From NCBI GenBank assembly GCA_023213395.1, contig CM041465.1:133741741-133805740 (forward strand): 64,000 nt of DNA, given 5' to 3'. The position numbers were made by a program, and so were the translations under genes. Shown piece by piece: positions 10,330 to 22,300 of this stretch (the stretch's first letter is position 1; every line of letters starts with the position of its first letter). The notes beneath the pieces were generated by a model that was not told the DNA's origin, made no database searches, and saw nothing but the letters and a program-made list of their open reading frames with translations. The DNA comes from Cycas panzhihuaensis. Lineage: Eukaryota; Cycadophyta.

Positions 10330-12200
10330 TAGACACTCAAACTTATTGGGTATATTAAGAAAATAAAGGTGGTTATCCTCATAGATTTTAGGAGTACCCA
10401 TAATTTCATTAGTTAGAAACTAGCTGAAGAGCTCAACTATTTTCTATATCCTATCAAAAATTTCTAGGTTATGGTGGCTAACAGAGGAACACTTACTTAT
10501 GTAGGAAAGTGTCACAACATCAAGTTACAAATGGGTGACTATTACCTCTCCACTTCTATATATGCCATTCTCATTAAAGGAGTTGATGTTATATTATGGG
10601 TATAATAGCTCAAACCACTAGGGACCATTCAACTAAATATGCAAGAACTCTTCATATGATTTACTTATGAAGGAATTAACTATTAATTGAATGGGATCAT
10701 TCCTCCTCCAACCCAAATCATCAACTCATACTGTATAAAGAGGCTCATTAAAAAGGGTGGTATAGGAATCATTGCTAAATGTTATGCTCTGGAAGGTTAG
10801 GAACTTCTAACAGAAGGGGACATTCTCCAAGATGAAGGTATACCAAATGACTTAAAAGTAGTACTTCACTGCTATAACTAGGTCTTTCAGGATATTCCTC
10901 AAGGTCTTCCCCTAGTACGTGACCAAGATTATTATATGGACTTGGTAGCTAGAAGCAATCCTCCTCGTATTCAACCATACCAATATCCCTACCAGAAAAA
11001 GAATGAAATTAAATGACTAGTTTAAGAACTCCTTAATGCTGGTACTATTAGGAAAAGTAAAAGCACTTTTTCTGCCCCAATGATTTTAGTAAGAAAAAAA
11101 GATGGCTTATTTCGCATATGTGTAGACTACTGCGAGCTCAATAAGATAACTATCAAGGATAAACTTCTTATACTAGTCATCAATGAACTCTTGGATGAAC
11201 TCCATGGAGCAATGCTCTTCACATCATTGGACTTACAGTTAAGATACCATCAAATTAGGATCAAGGCAGAGGATATTCATAAAATTACATTTCATACATA
11301 TGAAGGATATTATGAATTTTTAGTCATGTTATTTAGCTTGACTAATATCCCATCCACCTTTCAAGGACTCATAAACAAACTCTTTTAGCCTTACTTAAGG
11401 AAGTTCATGTTAGTCTTTTTTGATGACATTCTGATCTTTAGTCATATATGGGAAGACCATCTTCAACATGTTGATAAGGCATTACAGGTTCTTTCATATA
11501 ACTAACTTTATGCAAAAAATTAAAATGTCAATTTGGACAAACAAAAATAGAATATTTAAGTCATATTATCTCTCAAGAAGGAGTTAAGGTAAATCCTAAG
11601 AAAATTGCAGTTATCACAAACTGCCCTAAACCCAAAAACATTAAGGGCCTTCATGGATTCTTAAGAATCACAAGGTATTATCAAAAGTTTATTCAGGGCT
11701 ATGCAAGGATTACTTTCCCTTTAATCAACTTGTTAAAAAAGGATCCCTTTCATTGGAATAATAAGGATTTTGAAGCATTTGAACACGTAAAGGTGGTTTT
11801 GACTACCACAACAATCCTTGTAATATCAGACTTTATAAAGACCTTTACCATTAAATATGATGCATTAGGGCAAGGCATTAGAGTAGTCTTAATGTAAGAA
11901 GGGAAACCTTTGACCTTTGAAAGTCATCAACTTACACCCAAGGAACAAGTCAAATCCACCTATGAGAAGGAGATATTAGCAATTCTCCATGCGGTTAGGA
12001 AATGTCGATAATATTTATTGGGAACATATTCCATGATAGCCTGAGGAATGAAAAAAAATAGGTCACCAAAATACAAGATTTTGACTTTGAAATCATATAT
12101 AAAAAATGTAAGGATAATATAGCTACTAATGCTTTATCTCATAAGGAAGAAGGCTCTATACTATATTCTATCACCATAGTCAATCCCTCTTAGATAACAG
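10330..12200 (+). pseudogene. pol: Gypsy G1 protease, reverse transcriptase and RNase H relic
   Basis: The protease has LIDFRSTHNFIS at about 10380-10415, where D-S-G has become D-F-R. The RT has [19 protein letters not shown] (11074-11130), YHQIRI (about 11250), and FFDDILIFS at 11416-11442 in place of the usual YLDDILIFS, so the catalytic Asp pair is kept. The RNase H region follows from about 11740, with the YEKEILAI motif near 11965. It contains frameshifts and more than ten stops. Gypsy order (RT and RNase H before integrase) is clear. Confidence 0.85.
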
Positions 12201-12399
12201 TCACCAAGCAAGAATTGGATCAAGACCCCTTTACAAAGTAGATCATTCAAGACCTTCAAGCTAGAATAGGGCATTCAACCTATTATACATGGTTTGTAAA
12301 TATTCTCTTATATAAGAATTGAATATATATGCCCTTACTTTAGCCTCAAGGAGAACATTTTATATAATGCACTCGAGGTTCCTACAAACATACCACCAT

Positions 12400-13600
12400 T
12401 TAAAATAGTCTTTCTTTTGGAAAGGACAAAAAGGATATGTAAAGAGATATGTTTCCTCATGTGAAATTTGTCAATGAAATAAGACAAAAATAGTCAAGTC
12501 TCTAGGATTACTGCAACCCCTTCTCATACCAAATTAATGATAGGAAGAAATTTCTATGGACTTCATTGTGGGTCTACCCAAGTCAGAAGGAAAAGATTCT
12601 ATACTAGTGGTTGTTGATAGGCTAACCAAATATGCTCATTTTTATGGTATTTAAGTCACATATAAGGCAAAGAAAATTTTTGAGATCTTTTTAAAGGATA
12701 TACAAAGGTTACATGACATGCCTAAATGCATAGTTAGTGATCGGGACCTCAAGTTTATGAGCAACTTTTGGATAGAACTCTTACATCAACTTGGTACTAA
12801 ACTGACAATGAGCTCATCCTACCATCCATAAATAGATGGTTAAGCTGAGGTGGTTAATAAGTGCCTTGAAGGATACCTTTATTATTATACTTCAAATAAG
12901 CAGGATGAGTGGTATCATTGGCTTCCTTTAGTAGAGTGGTAGTATAATACAACCTATCATACATCATCAAGAATGACTCTATTCTAAGAATTATATGGCT
13001 ATGAACCACCCACACTTTAAGAACTATACCTTAATGAGTTCTAAGATTTAAGCAGCTGAGGACTAGATCCAACAAACAATAGAGATTCTTAAGCTACTCA
13101 AGGAAAATTTAAATCTTGCATAAAATTAGATGAAACAATAAGTAGATAAAGGGCGAATGAATGAATATTTCAACCAGGTGACTAGGTATACTTACAGTTG
13201 CAACCATACAAGCAGGCATATCTCAAATAGGATGGACAACATAAATTACAACCTCAAGTTTATGAGCCTTACAAAATTCTCAAGAAGATTGGTGAGGTTG
13301 CATATGCCTTAGACTTACCACTACTATCAAGAATCCATAATGTCTTTCATGTTTTATATCTCAAGAGGGTAATTGGATAACAAGTATAAGTTCAAATAGA
13401 ATTACCTATCTTAAATGAGGAGGGGCAACTTCAACTCATTCTAGAATGTATCATCAACCAAAGAATTTGACATCTATAATCTAGATAAATCATTGAGTAT
13501 CTCATTAAATGAAAATAACTTCCATAAGAAAATGTAACCTAGGAGAATGGATAATTTATCTAAGAGCATCCTGAGATCACCAAGCTTTAAGGGTAAAGCT
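12400..13600 (+). pseudogene. pol: Gypsy G1 integrase and chromodomain relic
   Basis: The zinc-binding part is damaged (SCEICQ near 12460). The catalytic core is recognisable: [12 protein letters not shown] near 12555 with the first Asp, VSDRDLKFMSNFW near 12735 with the second, and the STAYHPQ-like SSSYHP near 12815, ending with the Glu region near 12850. The C-terminal part has KKIGEVAYALDLP and IHNVFHV (13285-13350), then a decayed chromodomain with EYLIK near 13495. In chromoviruses this domain directs integration toward particular chromatin. Many TAG stops. Confidence 0.8.
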
Positions 13601-13618
13601 TTTTTAAAGAGGGGCCTT

Positions 13619-14009
13619 TATTAGGGATCTAACCCCTAACTTACTTTCTCTTATATTCTCTTATATCTTCTACTTCTTCTCTCTCTCTCTCTCTCTTATA
13701 TCTTCTATTTCCTCTATTTCTTCCTTTTTCTTAATATCTCATATGCATAAATAGAAGATTATGTAATAGTCATTGAGTGCTATATATATTTATGTAATAT
13801 CCTACATGCATAAGGAGGAGGTTGAGTAGTGAGCATAAAGCCATATATATATTTATGTAATCCTTAAAGCATGCTATCTAAAATATCATTGTTATTGCAT
13901 GTAAATAGGAGGTTACCTCCTCGAAGGGTATTACAATACAAGTGCTCTTTTAGAGTTATTTACATATTATGTTGGTGTGCAATTATTATTAAGGAGTGAT
14001 ATCTTACCA
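13619..14009 (+). repeat. 3' LTR of gypsy G1
   Basis: 391 bp from TATTAGGGAT to CTTACCA, directly after the polypurine tract. An extended (CT)n run at 13678-13694 is longer than in the 5' LTR. Confidence 0.88.
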
Positions 14010-14426
14010 AAATACCCCATATTTGATGGTCGAGATTTGTGCCTTGTATGACTTTCTTATATAACCCGATTTAGGGTGTTTTTTCATTATGCTAATGGTA
14101 TTCGATGTATTGGATGTACTGTATTGAGAAGATGTGGTTGGTTATTATTATTATGAGTATTCTACTATAGATTATATATATTTCTCTATTCTTTAATAAT
14201 AAAGATTGATACCTTTCCTTTGTGGATGTTTCCCTAATACATTATTAGGATTTTACCACATTATGTCTAGTGTATATGTGATGCTTTAGTTTTCTGATTT
14301 ATTTATTATATTATCTCTAGTTTAAGAACTTGCATATTAATTTTCAGTTTAATTTCTATAACTAGTTACAAAATAGTTTAGATCTTGGTGGTAGTTTTTA
14401 GTTATTGGGATCTAGTTTGTTCAACA
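14010..14426 (+). repeat. 3' LTR of copia A, second part
   Basis: Continues the LTR cut at 7994; aligns with 3302-3723 and ends TCAACA. It begins with the second copy of the G1 target duplication (AAATA). Confidence 0.88.
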
Positions 14427-14450
14427 CACACACACATACATACACACACA

Positions 14451-14497
<47 letters not shown>
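14427..14497. repeat. (CA)n/(TA)n microsatellite at the end of copia A
   Basis: CA repeats interrupted by a few CATA units, passing into a short TA run. It begins at the last CA of the LTR, so the LTR terminus may have seeded the repeat by slippage. Confidence 0.95.
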
Positions 14498-14796
14498 CTT
14501 GTCATCTTATCGTCATGTATACATCTAGTCCTATTAATGGTATAACACTTGGTCATATGGTGTTTTCAAATGACTTTATTATGATTTTTTTTAGGCGATT
14601 AAGTCATTGTGTATATGTCTCAATAGGGTCAGGAAGTTTTAGATCTTATAACTATGTTATATGGTCTCTAGTTTTAGCAAACTTTGTTTTCAATTCTACA
14701 TTTTTTTTTTTTCTAGATCTATTCATTTATAATATATATTTTCTATCACAAGTATAAAAAGTGGATATATTCTACTTTTTTTATTATTTCTTTATC
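14498..14796. other. AT-rich DNA before the H gag relic
   Basis: No domain is recognised. The 80-residue open frame at 14515-14757 is hydrophobic and low-complexity. It may be the leader of relic H; no PBS or LTR was found. Confidence 0.35.
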
Positions 14797-15742
14797 ATGG
14801 ATTGTAATTTAGAGATACCTACACTAGTCTAATTAAATTATGAAAATTGGGAAATAAAAATTTCAGATTTCTTAAAGCAACTTGAGTTATGGAGTTATGT
14901 TTTAGCTAAAATTAAAGAACCAACACATTTAAATGAATGACAAGCATATATCATAAATAGTAGGTACACTCTTGGTGTTATTTTTAAAACCTTTTTCTAA
15001 TATTAAAAGGCTATTTCCTACTGAAGAAAGTTCGAGTGTTATATAGAATAGACTAAAAGCTATGTATCATAAGGATGATAATTTTAACATGTAATAATAT
15101 CAAACAATTTTGTAAGAAATAATATAAAATTGAGGGTAAAATTAGGGGTAGAATCATGGGCAAAATTCAATTTCTCAAGAGTTAACTCAAGGGTTTTAAG
15201 GGCAAATTATCATATCTTTCGAAGATAAGCTATTTGGAAAAATATAAGACAAGATTAAAGGCATAATAAAAAATAAATTCTAGAGAAACATTCAGGTTCT
15301 CAAGGGCTAAGCCAAGGATTTTAATAGCAAAATCATTAATCTAAGTCTTAAGGATAAGAATATCCAAGATACCATGTATTTAGAAGACCAGTTAATTGGG
15401 ATGAAATAAAATAAAATCAAGATCATAATCATGCACATATTTAAAGGAAAATTTCAAGGAAAAATAAAGGTTTTTAAAGGTAAAATTTAGGGTCAAGGAA
15501 AAAATTCACAAAAAAGTTTAGATTCCTTTTGAAATAAAGATTTTGGTTGTTCACTTCAATAGATATTTAATGTTTAGATGAAAATGTTTCTATAGAATAT
15601 CATGGTTCTTCACTTTGATTGATGTTTGATGCTCATCATGATGTTTGTTCATATGAAATATGTACTTTAGATTATAATGAAAAGATTGCTACAAAAAGTG
15701 TTTTTGAGAATCTTGTTATAAGTGATTATAATGTTGATAAGG
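14797..15742 (+). pseudogene. gag: Copia relic H: gag, left part
   Basis: ATG at 14797 opens a typical copia gag start (LEIPTLV, stop, LNYENWEIKISDFLKQLELW, then VLAKIKEPTHLNE). From about 15110 the reading becomes a Lys-rich stretch with weak internal repetition, not recognised. The segment 15650-15742 reads CTLDYNEKIATKSVFENLV. The right part of the same gene continues after copia B at 55823, where a damaged zinc knuckle is visible. Because B is flanked by TAAGG on both sides, the two parts were once contiguous. It has several stops. Confidence 0.55.
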
Positions 15743-16101
15743 TGTTGGAGAGGGAGATCATTCAAGAGAAATAATGTACAAATCATATAACAATATTATA
15801 CAGCATATGGATAGGTGGAAAACCCTTCTAGGAAAAAAAAAAAAACACCTTTAAAATAAGAATTTATATATCATAATGCATAATCCATAGAATTTTTAGA
15901 ATCTCATCCTTCTCTCTCTTTTGTATCTTTCCTAGAAGATTATGTGAGGTAGCTCTCTTATTTTTAATAAGAGTGGTAATACAAATTTACAATCATAGAC
16001 AATGGGCCATTCAACAAACTTTTAATATAATAGTTAAATACATAAATAAACTCTAATGATAATATTACATATATATAAATATATAAACATTAATTCTAAT
16101 A
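15743..16101 (-). repeat. 3' LTR of copia B
   Basis: Plus-strand ends are TGTTGGAG and CTAATA (ancestral CTACCA). By eye it differs from 55462-55822 at roughly one site in seven, the most diverged LTR pair in the nest. The minus-strand polypurine tract AAAGGGGGA lies at 16102-16110. Confidence 0.88.
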
Positions 16102-16139
16102 TCCCCCTTTAATGTTATCTTTAATACAAAGAGAAAGAT

Positions 16140-17868
16140 AAAATAAATGATAAAGACTTTAGCATGTCAACCCCACTTTGATGAAGAATTCATCAATCTT
16201 TAATAACTCACATAACTTAATAAACTTAACTTTAGTCAGCGACATCATCAATATATCTATAATCTATAAATCTGTGAGAAATAAAAAAGATTAATAGTAA
16301 CAAGATTACAGGATAAAATATTGATGTAATTCAATATTTTTAATTCTAGAATGAGCTACAAAATTAGTTGCAATTAAAATAACATATTGATTATGTACTT
16401 TTATTTAAATGGAAGAAGCAAAAAATAAACTAAGTTTATTTAATAATTATATAATCTATAAAGACTCTTTATTGGCTTTTACTAGTGCATAATACTCAAC
16501 TTTAGTTGTAGATAATGTAAGGGATTGTATCTTTTTACTTGACCATATAATGGATGGAGAATTAATAAAGAAAATATACCCAATTATTGACTTGTGACCA
16601 TTAGAATCACTTGCTCAATATGAATCAGTATAACATGTTAATTTGAGATCAAAGTTATAATAATTATAAGTTAAACCGTAGTGAATCATACCTTAAAGAT
16701 ATTGTAAGATATATTTTGCTACTTTCTAGTATAATTTGTATGATTTTTACATATATCTAGAACATAAAACAATGGTATAGAAAATATCTAGATGGGTAAA
16801 GATTAGATATTTAAGACTTCCAATTAGTTAATGATATAAAGTTAGATCACAAGGAGATGTTTGATAATTAGTTGATAGTTTGACATCTGATTGTAAAGGA
16901 GTGGGACCTAGTTTAGAATTCTCCATATTAAATCTTTTAATTAAATCAAGTACATATTTAGGTTGAGATATAGAAATTAAAGAATCAGATTGAAAGATTT
17001 GTAAACCTAAAAAGTAATAAAGAAGGCCTAATTTAATTATTTCAAATTTATCTATAAGGATAAATTTTAATTAAAAAATATTAGAAAGTAAGAACCCAAT
17101 GATAATAATATTATTAACATATAAAATTAGAATAGTAATATTATTATTTTCTCATTTGAAGTAGAGGTTAATACCACTTATATATTTAATATAGCCATTT
17201 TAAATAAGATAATTATCTATCTTGATATACCAAGCTTGAAGGACTTATTTAATTATATATAAAGATTTTTTAAGTTTACACACAATATTAGAATCAATTA
17301 TGAAACCAAGAGATTGGGATATATATTTTTTTCTATCAACATCACCATTAAGAAAAATATATTTTACATTCATTTGATTGATTTACTAGCCAAACTTGGC
17401 TATACAAGCAATGATAATCTCAATAGTATTTATTTTTATAACTAGGATAAATGTTTTACTATAATCAATACCATTTACTTGTGAAAAACCTTTTGTTACC
17501 ATATATGCTTTGTGTTTTTCAATGACTTCTTTAGAATTATATTTTGTATAGTAGACCAATTTATAGTCTACCAAATTTTTTCCTAAAGGAAGAGGTATTA
17601 AGTCCGAAGTAGAGTTTTTTAGAAGAACCTCATACCCAGATCACATGACTTATTGCTATATTAGATTATTACAGGCTTCTTGAAAAGAATTAGGGTCATT
17701 AGTTTAACCTTCAAGTTAAGGTTTGTTTTAAGTTTTTTATATCTTTTTTTTTTTTTGTATCTAAAGGATTACTAACATTAGCACCAATAACTAAAAGGAT
17801 TTTTCAAACTTGTTTGGGAATATGAAATCATACACAAATGTTTCCAACTGTAGAATCTTTTACCATAT
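16140..17868 (-). pseudogene. pol: Copia B reverse transcriptase and RNase H relic
   Basis: Read from 17600 leftward: LIPLPLGKNLVDYKLVY (RT N-terminus, where WVYKIK is usual), KHKAYMVTKGFSQVNGIDY (17470-17520), VKYIFLNGDV near 17360 (FLNG motif), KLKKSLY near 17260 and ILYVNNIIIIGF near 17110, where the catalytic YVDD has become YVNN. The RNase H part lies at 16140-16560 and is heavily decayed. The segment 17600-17868 is the variable linker between integrase and RT; the block ends where copia C1 begins. Confidence 0.72.
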
Positions 17869-17873
17869 ATAAA

Positions 17874-18178
17874 CGAAGGATGGATCTACGGAATAAATCA
17901 CTCACATGCATATAATAGTAATGGAGAATAAAAAAGAGATGAAACAAGATATGAGAGCAATCTTGGAGGTGAGAATGAATAATGACTCCCTCATTGATGT
18001 TTCACCTTTTATTATTAAGGGTGAGCATTAAGGTTAAGATTTTCCCACCTAATGACATAAACTCGAAATTACATCTAAATACACATAAAGTACATTTCAT
18101 TAAGAGACTAATGCTAATAATATATCCTAAGGTCACATAATTAATCTATACAAATGACTTTGATATATTAACCTCTTT
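17874..18178 (-). repeat. 3' LTR of copia C1
   Basis: Plus-strand CGAAGGATGG (ancestral TGAAGG) to CTCTTTCA. Polypurine tract on the inner side (TCCCCCCATT at 18180-18189 on the plus strand). Confidence 0.9.
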
Positions 18179-18639
18179 CAATCCCCCCATTAATGGTGGA
18201 AGGTTATTTTGAGAAAATCTATTCTACAAGGTCTTCATTTGAGCCTCATTATTACATTGAAATTATAAATAATACTTTTATGGGAAAACCCTCATGGGGA
18301 ATAAAAACCCACGAACTTTCTAAGATCTATAACCCCTTTTATAAATAATAATGGCTAAGGTCACTCTTTGGAAGGGCTGTTTGGTCATCCCCTATGTTCT
18401 TTTAGGTTTTCATAGGTTTTAATTTTCTAAAACTAGTACAATCCTTATCCTTTCGTGCCCACATTGGGTTTTGACAAATAGGATAGAGTAGAGACTTACT
18501 CTTATTCTTTCATGCCCATAAGGGGTTTTCATGAAGAGAATAGAGTATGATGACCATGTTGCCATCTTCTTTGATCAGTCGAAGATGGAGGCCCTAAGAC
18601 TAAGTTACCTTTGAAACTATTCAAACTTCACCTTTTATA

Positions 18640-20220
18640 GTAGTTTGGTAAAGATATCAGCCACTTAATTTACTGTGGAGAAGTATTCTAGTTGAATTGT
18701 GTCGTCATGAACAAGTTCTCTAATCCTATAGACTTTTGTACTTATGTGTTTGGTACTATAATGAAATATAAGATTTTTTACCATGCAGATTGTTAATTGA
18801 TTATCTACATGAAGACTCATAGAACTTGTTTGGGTGATATTCAATGTTTTTAATAATTTTCTTAGCTATATTATCTCCTTACTAGTCTCAAAAGTAGCAA
18901 TGTATTTAACTTTGGAAATTGAATCTGCAACTATCTTCTGCCATCTGGATCTCCATGATATTGGTGCTATTCCAAAAAGTATTACATACCCAGACGTAGA
19001 TCTTCCTATATCTTTATCTCCTACAAAGTCTGAGTCTATGTATGTAGAAAGCTCTAATTCATTATTAGGCTCATGCAACATACCAAATTTACTAGTTGTC
19101 TTTAGGTATTTTAACACTCAAACTGTAGGCTACCAATGATTCTATTTAAGATTTGTTATAAATAATGTAAGAATACCAATACAGTATGCAATATCTAGCC
19201 TTGTATTAGTAGTGTAGATGAGACTACCTATAAGTTTCCTATAGAGTATTACATCTGCCTCCCTAGTGTTACTATTAGCTAAGAGTTTGGTATTAGGATC
19301 CACAAGTAATGCCACTGGTTGAACATCTTCTAACTGAAACTTGGTTAGAAGATCGCTGATATATTTTTCTTGGGAGAGGAAAATTTTTTCATTCTTTTAA
19401 GTTACTTCAATTTCAAAGTAATATTTCATCAAACCTAGGTTAGACAATTTGAATGCTTTGCCAAGGTCCTTTTTTAGCTAGCTTATTACCTATTCACTAT
19501 TACCCGTAACTAGCATGTCATCCATAAAGATTATGAGATAAGTGACTTTATCCTTATGGCACTTGATGAACAATGTTGTATCAATATCTTAGTAGTAACA
19601 AACCTCATATCTAAGTTATCTCATTCTTTTAGATAAATTGACAAACCAAGCATGAGGGGCTTGTTTAAGGCCATACAAGAACTTTATAAGCCTGCAAACC
19701 TTATGCTATTAACCTTTGATCTTATATCCTTCTGGCTGAGCCATGAAAATTTCTTGTTCAAGATTTTTATTGAGAAACACAGTCTTAATATTGAGTTGGT
19801 GGATTTTCTAACCATGTTGAGCAACCAAAGCCATAAGAGTTCTAATTGTAGGCCACTTGGTTGTAGGTGTAAAGACTTTAGTGTAGTCGATGCCTTCCCT
19901 TTATGTGAATCCTTTAGCTACCAACCTTACCTTGTATTTTTCAAGGGTGCCATATGATTTATATTTATTTTTGAATACCCATTTATTTTAAACAACCTTT
20001 CTGCCAAATGGTATATCAATGAGCTCCCATATACCGTTCTTAATAAGAGATTGGTACTCTTCATTTATGGCATTTCTCCAAGCTACATGCTTTATAGCTT
20101 CTTGGTACATTATGGGTTCTTCATTAAGAGTAAGGTGCGGTTTTGCCAGTTCAAGCTCAGTATATAATGATTCTTGCATCCTTGCTCTATGGGCACTTTG
20201 AGTGCTAGTTTTTCCCACCT
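18640..20220 (-). pseudogene. pol: Copia C1 reverse transcriptase and RNase H relic
   Basis: 20218-19988 reads MGKTSTQSAHRARMQESLY through EEYQSLIKNGIWELIDIP, the RT N-terminal block, followed by damaged FLNGDL-like and RT core segments to about 19330. The RNase H part 19117-18866 has STYIDSDFVGDKDIGRSTSGY and ISWRSRWQK, both family hallmarks, and ends near 18640. Compared with C2 the frame is broken more often. Confidence 0.83.
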
Positions 20221-20559
20221 CATCTAGTCATATTTTCTTATTGTATTGGTGGGCTTCTTGAGATCCTCAAGTTAGGAATGAGGTCCTTATTTCCTCAACT
20301 TCTTGGTTCTTATCTTGTTTATTAAAATGATCATTTTTTTAGGAGGATGTTGATGCATTTAAAGAAGATGGTCCTTCCACCACTATTTTGCCTTTATTAA
20401 CTGAAGGTGGAGAGGATGGTTCTTCTATAATGGCTTTGCTTTTGTTAACTCTGCTATCTCCAAAGGATGGTGTTGGATGTGCACTCATCGGTTCAGAGTC
20501 ATAACTTATATCCTCTGAGGCTCTATTATCAAGTTCCAATATTTGGAGTAATTTATGTC

Positions 20560-20583
20560 TATCCCCCCCCCCCCACACACACA
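20560..20583. repeat. C-run followed by CA repeat in C1 pol linker
   Basis: About 13 C then ACACACACA. The aligned position in C2 (near 41126) has only a few C, so this is a slippage expansion after C1 inserted. Confidence 0.85.
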
Positions 20584-20649
20584 TAAATTTTAGAATCTAA
20601 ACATCATACTTGATAACACGATTATAGTAGCATGAGGGTATATTGGAGT

Positions 20650-22300
20650 CCATTCTAAGTAACTAGTCCTCTCTCTCTCTGTAAAAATGACATCTCTAAT
20701 AACGATGATTTTTCATTGTGAAGGTATAAAGACCTTATATCTTTTCTTATCCATAGAGTATCCAATAAAGATGCCTTTAAGTGCCATTGTCTAGAGTTTA
20801 TTTTGATATGCATCTAGAATATAGACATAATATGTATAGCTAAAAATTTTTAAGTAGTAAATAATAGGGGCTTGTCTTGACCACCTTTTATTAGGTCATT
20901 GTCCATCCTTTGATGGGCTAACAACATTGATATAATAAATAGCTATCCAGATGGCTTTGTCCTATATGTAGGTAGGTACATTTTTGTAGGTAGGTAGGTA
21001 CATTTTTGTATACCAACATAGCCTAAGCCATGTTCATGATTATCCCATTCATGCACTTCATAACTCCATTTTATTGTGGGATACCTGCTACTATTGTTTA
21101 ATGCTTGATGCCATTATCTCAAAGGTAGCTTTTAAACTCATATGAGGTATATTCACCACCATTATCAGTTCCAAGACATTTGAGTTGATAACTTGACTCT
21201 TTTTTAGTGTGGGCTTTGAATTCTTTGAATAAACGGAAGGCTTTATCTTTCTTATGTAGAAAGGCTACCCATACTTTTCTAGTGAAATCATCAATGAAAG
21301 AGATGTAATATAATTTACCCTTTAGTAAAGGAATGAGTATTAGTCTGCATAAATTAGAGTATACCAATTATAATAGATGGCTCAATTTCTATTGACTTTT
21401 GGAAAAGGGTTATTGATGAGATTTGGCAATGATACAAGCTTCATATTTAAAGGACTTGGAGGAGAACTTTGGAAGATTTAGAAGAGTGTTAGAAAGATCT
21501 CTAAGTATATCAATGTGAACATGGCCCATGCGAGCATGCCAAAGAACTTTTGGTGATAACTTTTGGTGGGTTAATATGGAATTAAATGTAAATTCTTCAT
21601 CAGCACAAGAGCTTTGGGCACAATAGGCTTCAGAAGATGGAGAGCCATTCAATAAAAAGAGTTTGACAGAGGGATGTCTAGTCAAGACCACTTGATTAGT
21701 TAGAGGGTGAATGACCTAGAGAGTCTAGTCATTTGTGGTTACACTCAGATTAAATCCATGAGAGACAAGTGTGGATAAGAAGAGTAGGTTTTATTTGAGA
21801 TTGGGTATGTATAAGATATCAAACAATGTAAAATCTTTTAAGCTTAGGAGTTTCAAATGAATGTTATTAATTCCTTCAATAGGTTATTGTAATTTATTAG
21901 CCATGTGAACAACTCCTTGAATATTTGAGTCAAATGTCTGATATAGACTGTGATTACACGTTATATATTGAGTTATTCTTGTGTCCATGATCCACTGTCC
22001 ATCAATTAAAGCCATACTATTTACAATTCTAATAGGGTTTAGCATTGGTAAAGGGAATACATAAGTGATATATCCACATTGATCTTCAAAGTATCTCTTT
22101 GGTTGGTCAATGGCATTTGATACTGAAGATCTCTCAATTCTTTGAAAGTGTGCTTGTACAAAACCTATACCACTAAAGGATTCTTCATAAGTTTCTTCAA
22201 CATTGTGGGCTCCATGTTTTAGTTGGAACTTGGCTAACTTATAAGTGGTAGTTCTGTAGTCTTTTGCTAAGTATCCTTTATGGTTACACCGATCACATAT
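20650..22300 (-). pseudogene. pol: Copia C1 protease and integrase relic
   Basis: The pre-integrase block includes LSPKVLWHARMGHVHIDRL-like sequence (21691-21410) with the W-H-x-R-M-G-H zinc-binding part. The integrase core follows with YYISFIDDFTRKVWVAFLHK (about 21340-21260) and LGTDNGGEYTS (about 21180), so the first two catalytic Asp are visible. The Glu region follows after a frameshift. Duplicated TAGGTAGGTAGGTAC units at 20965-21004 disrupt the integrase end. Confidence 0.8.

Larger units (their letters stand above)
7995..14009 (+). mobile_element. Gypsy chromovirus G1, nested in the copia A 3' LTR
   Basis: A complete LTR-LTR Ty3/gypsy element: 5' LTR 7995-8375, PBS 8378-8390, leader with hairpin and A-rich tract, gag, protease, RT, RNase H, integrase, chromodomain-like tail, polypurine tract (AAAGAGGGG near 13606) and 3' LTR 13619-14009. 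Copia A's LTR is cut at ...TTAAAAAT and resumes with ATACCCC, giving a 5-bp target duplication AAATT/AAATA with one mismatch. Integrase after RNase H and the C-terminal chromo-like segment place it with plant chromoviruses. All frames are decayed. Confidence 0.9.
3073..14426 (+). mobile_element. Copia element A (Ty1/copia), degenerate, interrupted by gypsy G1
   Basis: An LTR retrotransposon with 5' LTR 3073-3723, tRNA-Met PBS 3726-3738, gag, protease, integrase, RT, RNase H in copia order, a polypurine tract (purine-rich GGTGGAGAT) and a 3' LTR that starts at 7769. The 3' LTR is cut at 7994 by gypsy G1 and resumes at 14010. Excluding the insert the element is about 5.3 kb, normal for plant copia. 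Every coding block has stops, so it is non-autonomous. The left flank is pol tail of another copy rather than host DNA, so no TSD can be read. Confidence 0.9.

Noticed and set aside
14515-14757. 80-residue hydrophobic open frame
   Set aside because: Composition follows the local T-rich sequence; it could be a leader of relic H but shows no family signature.
18834-20201. Plus-strand open frames overlapping copia C1 (also 40120-40810 and 42871-43201 over C2)
   Set aside because: They mirror conserved minus-strand copia pol or gag codons and recur in both siblings for that reason.
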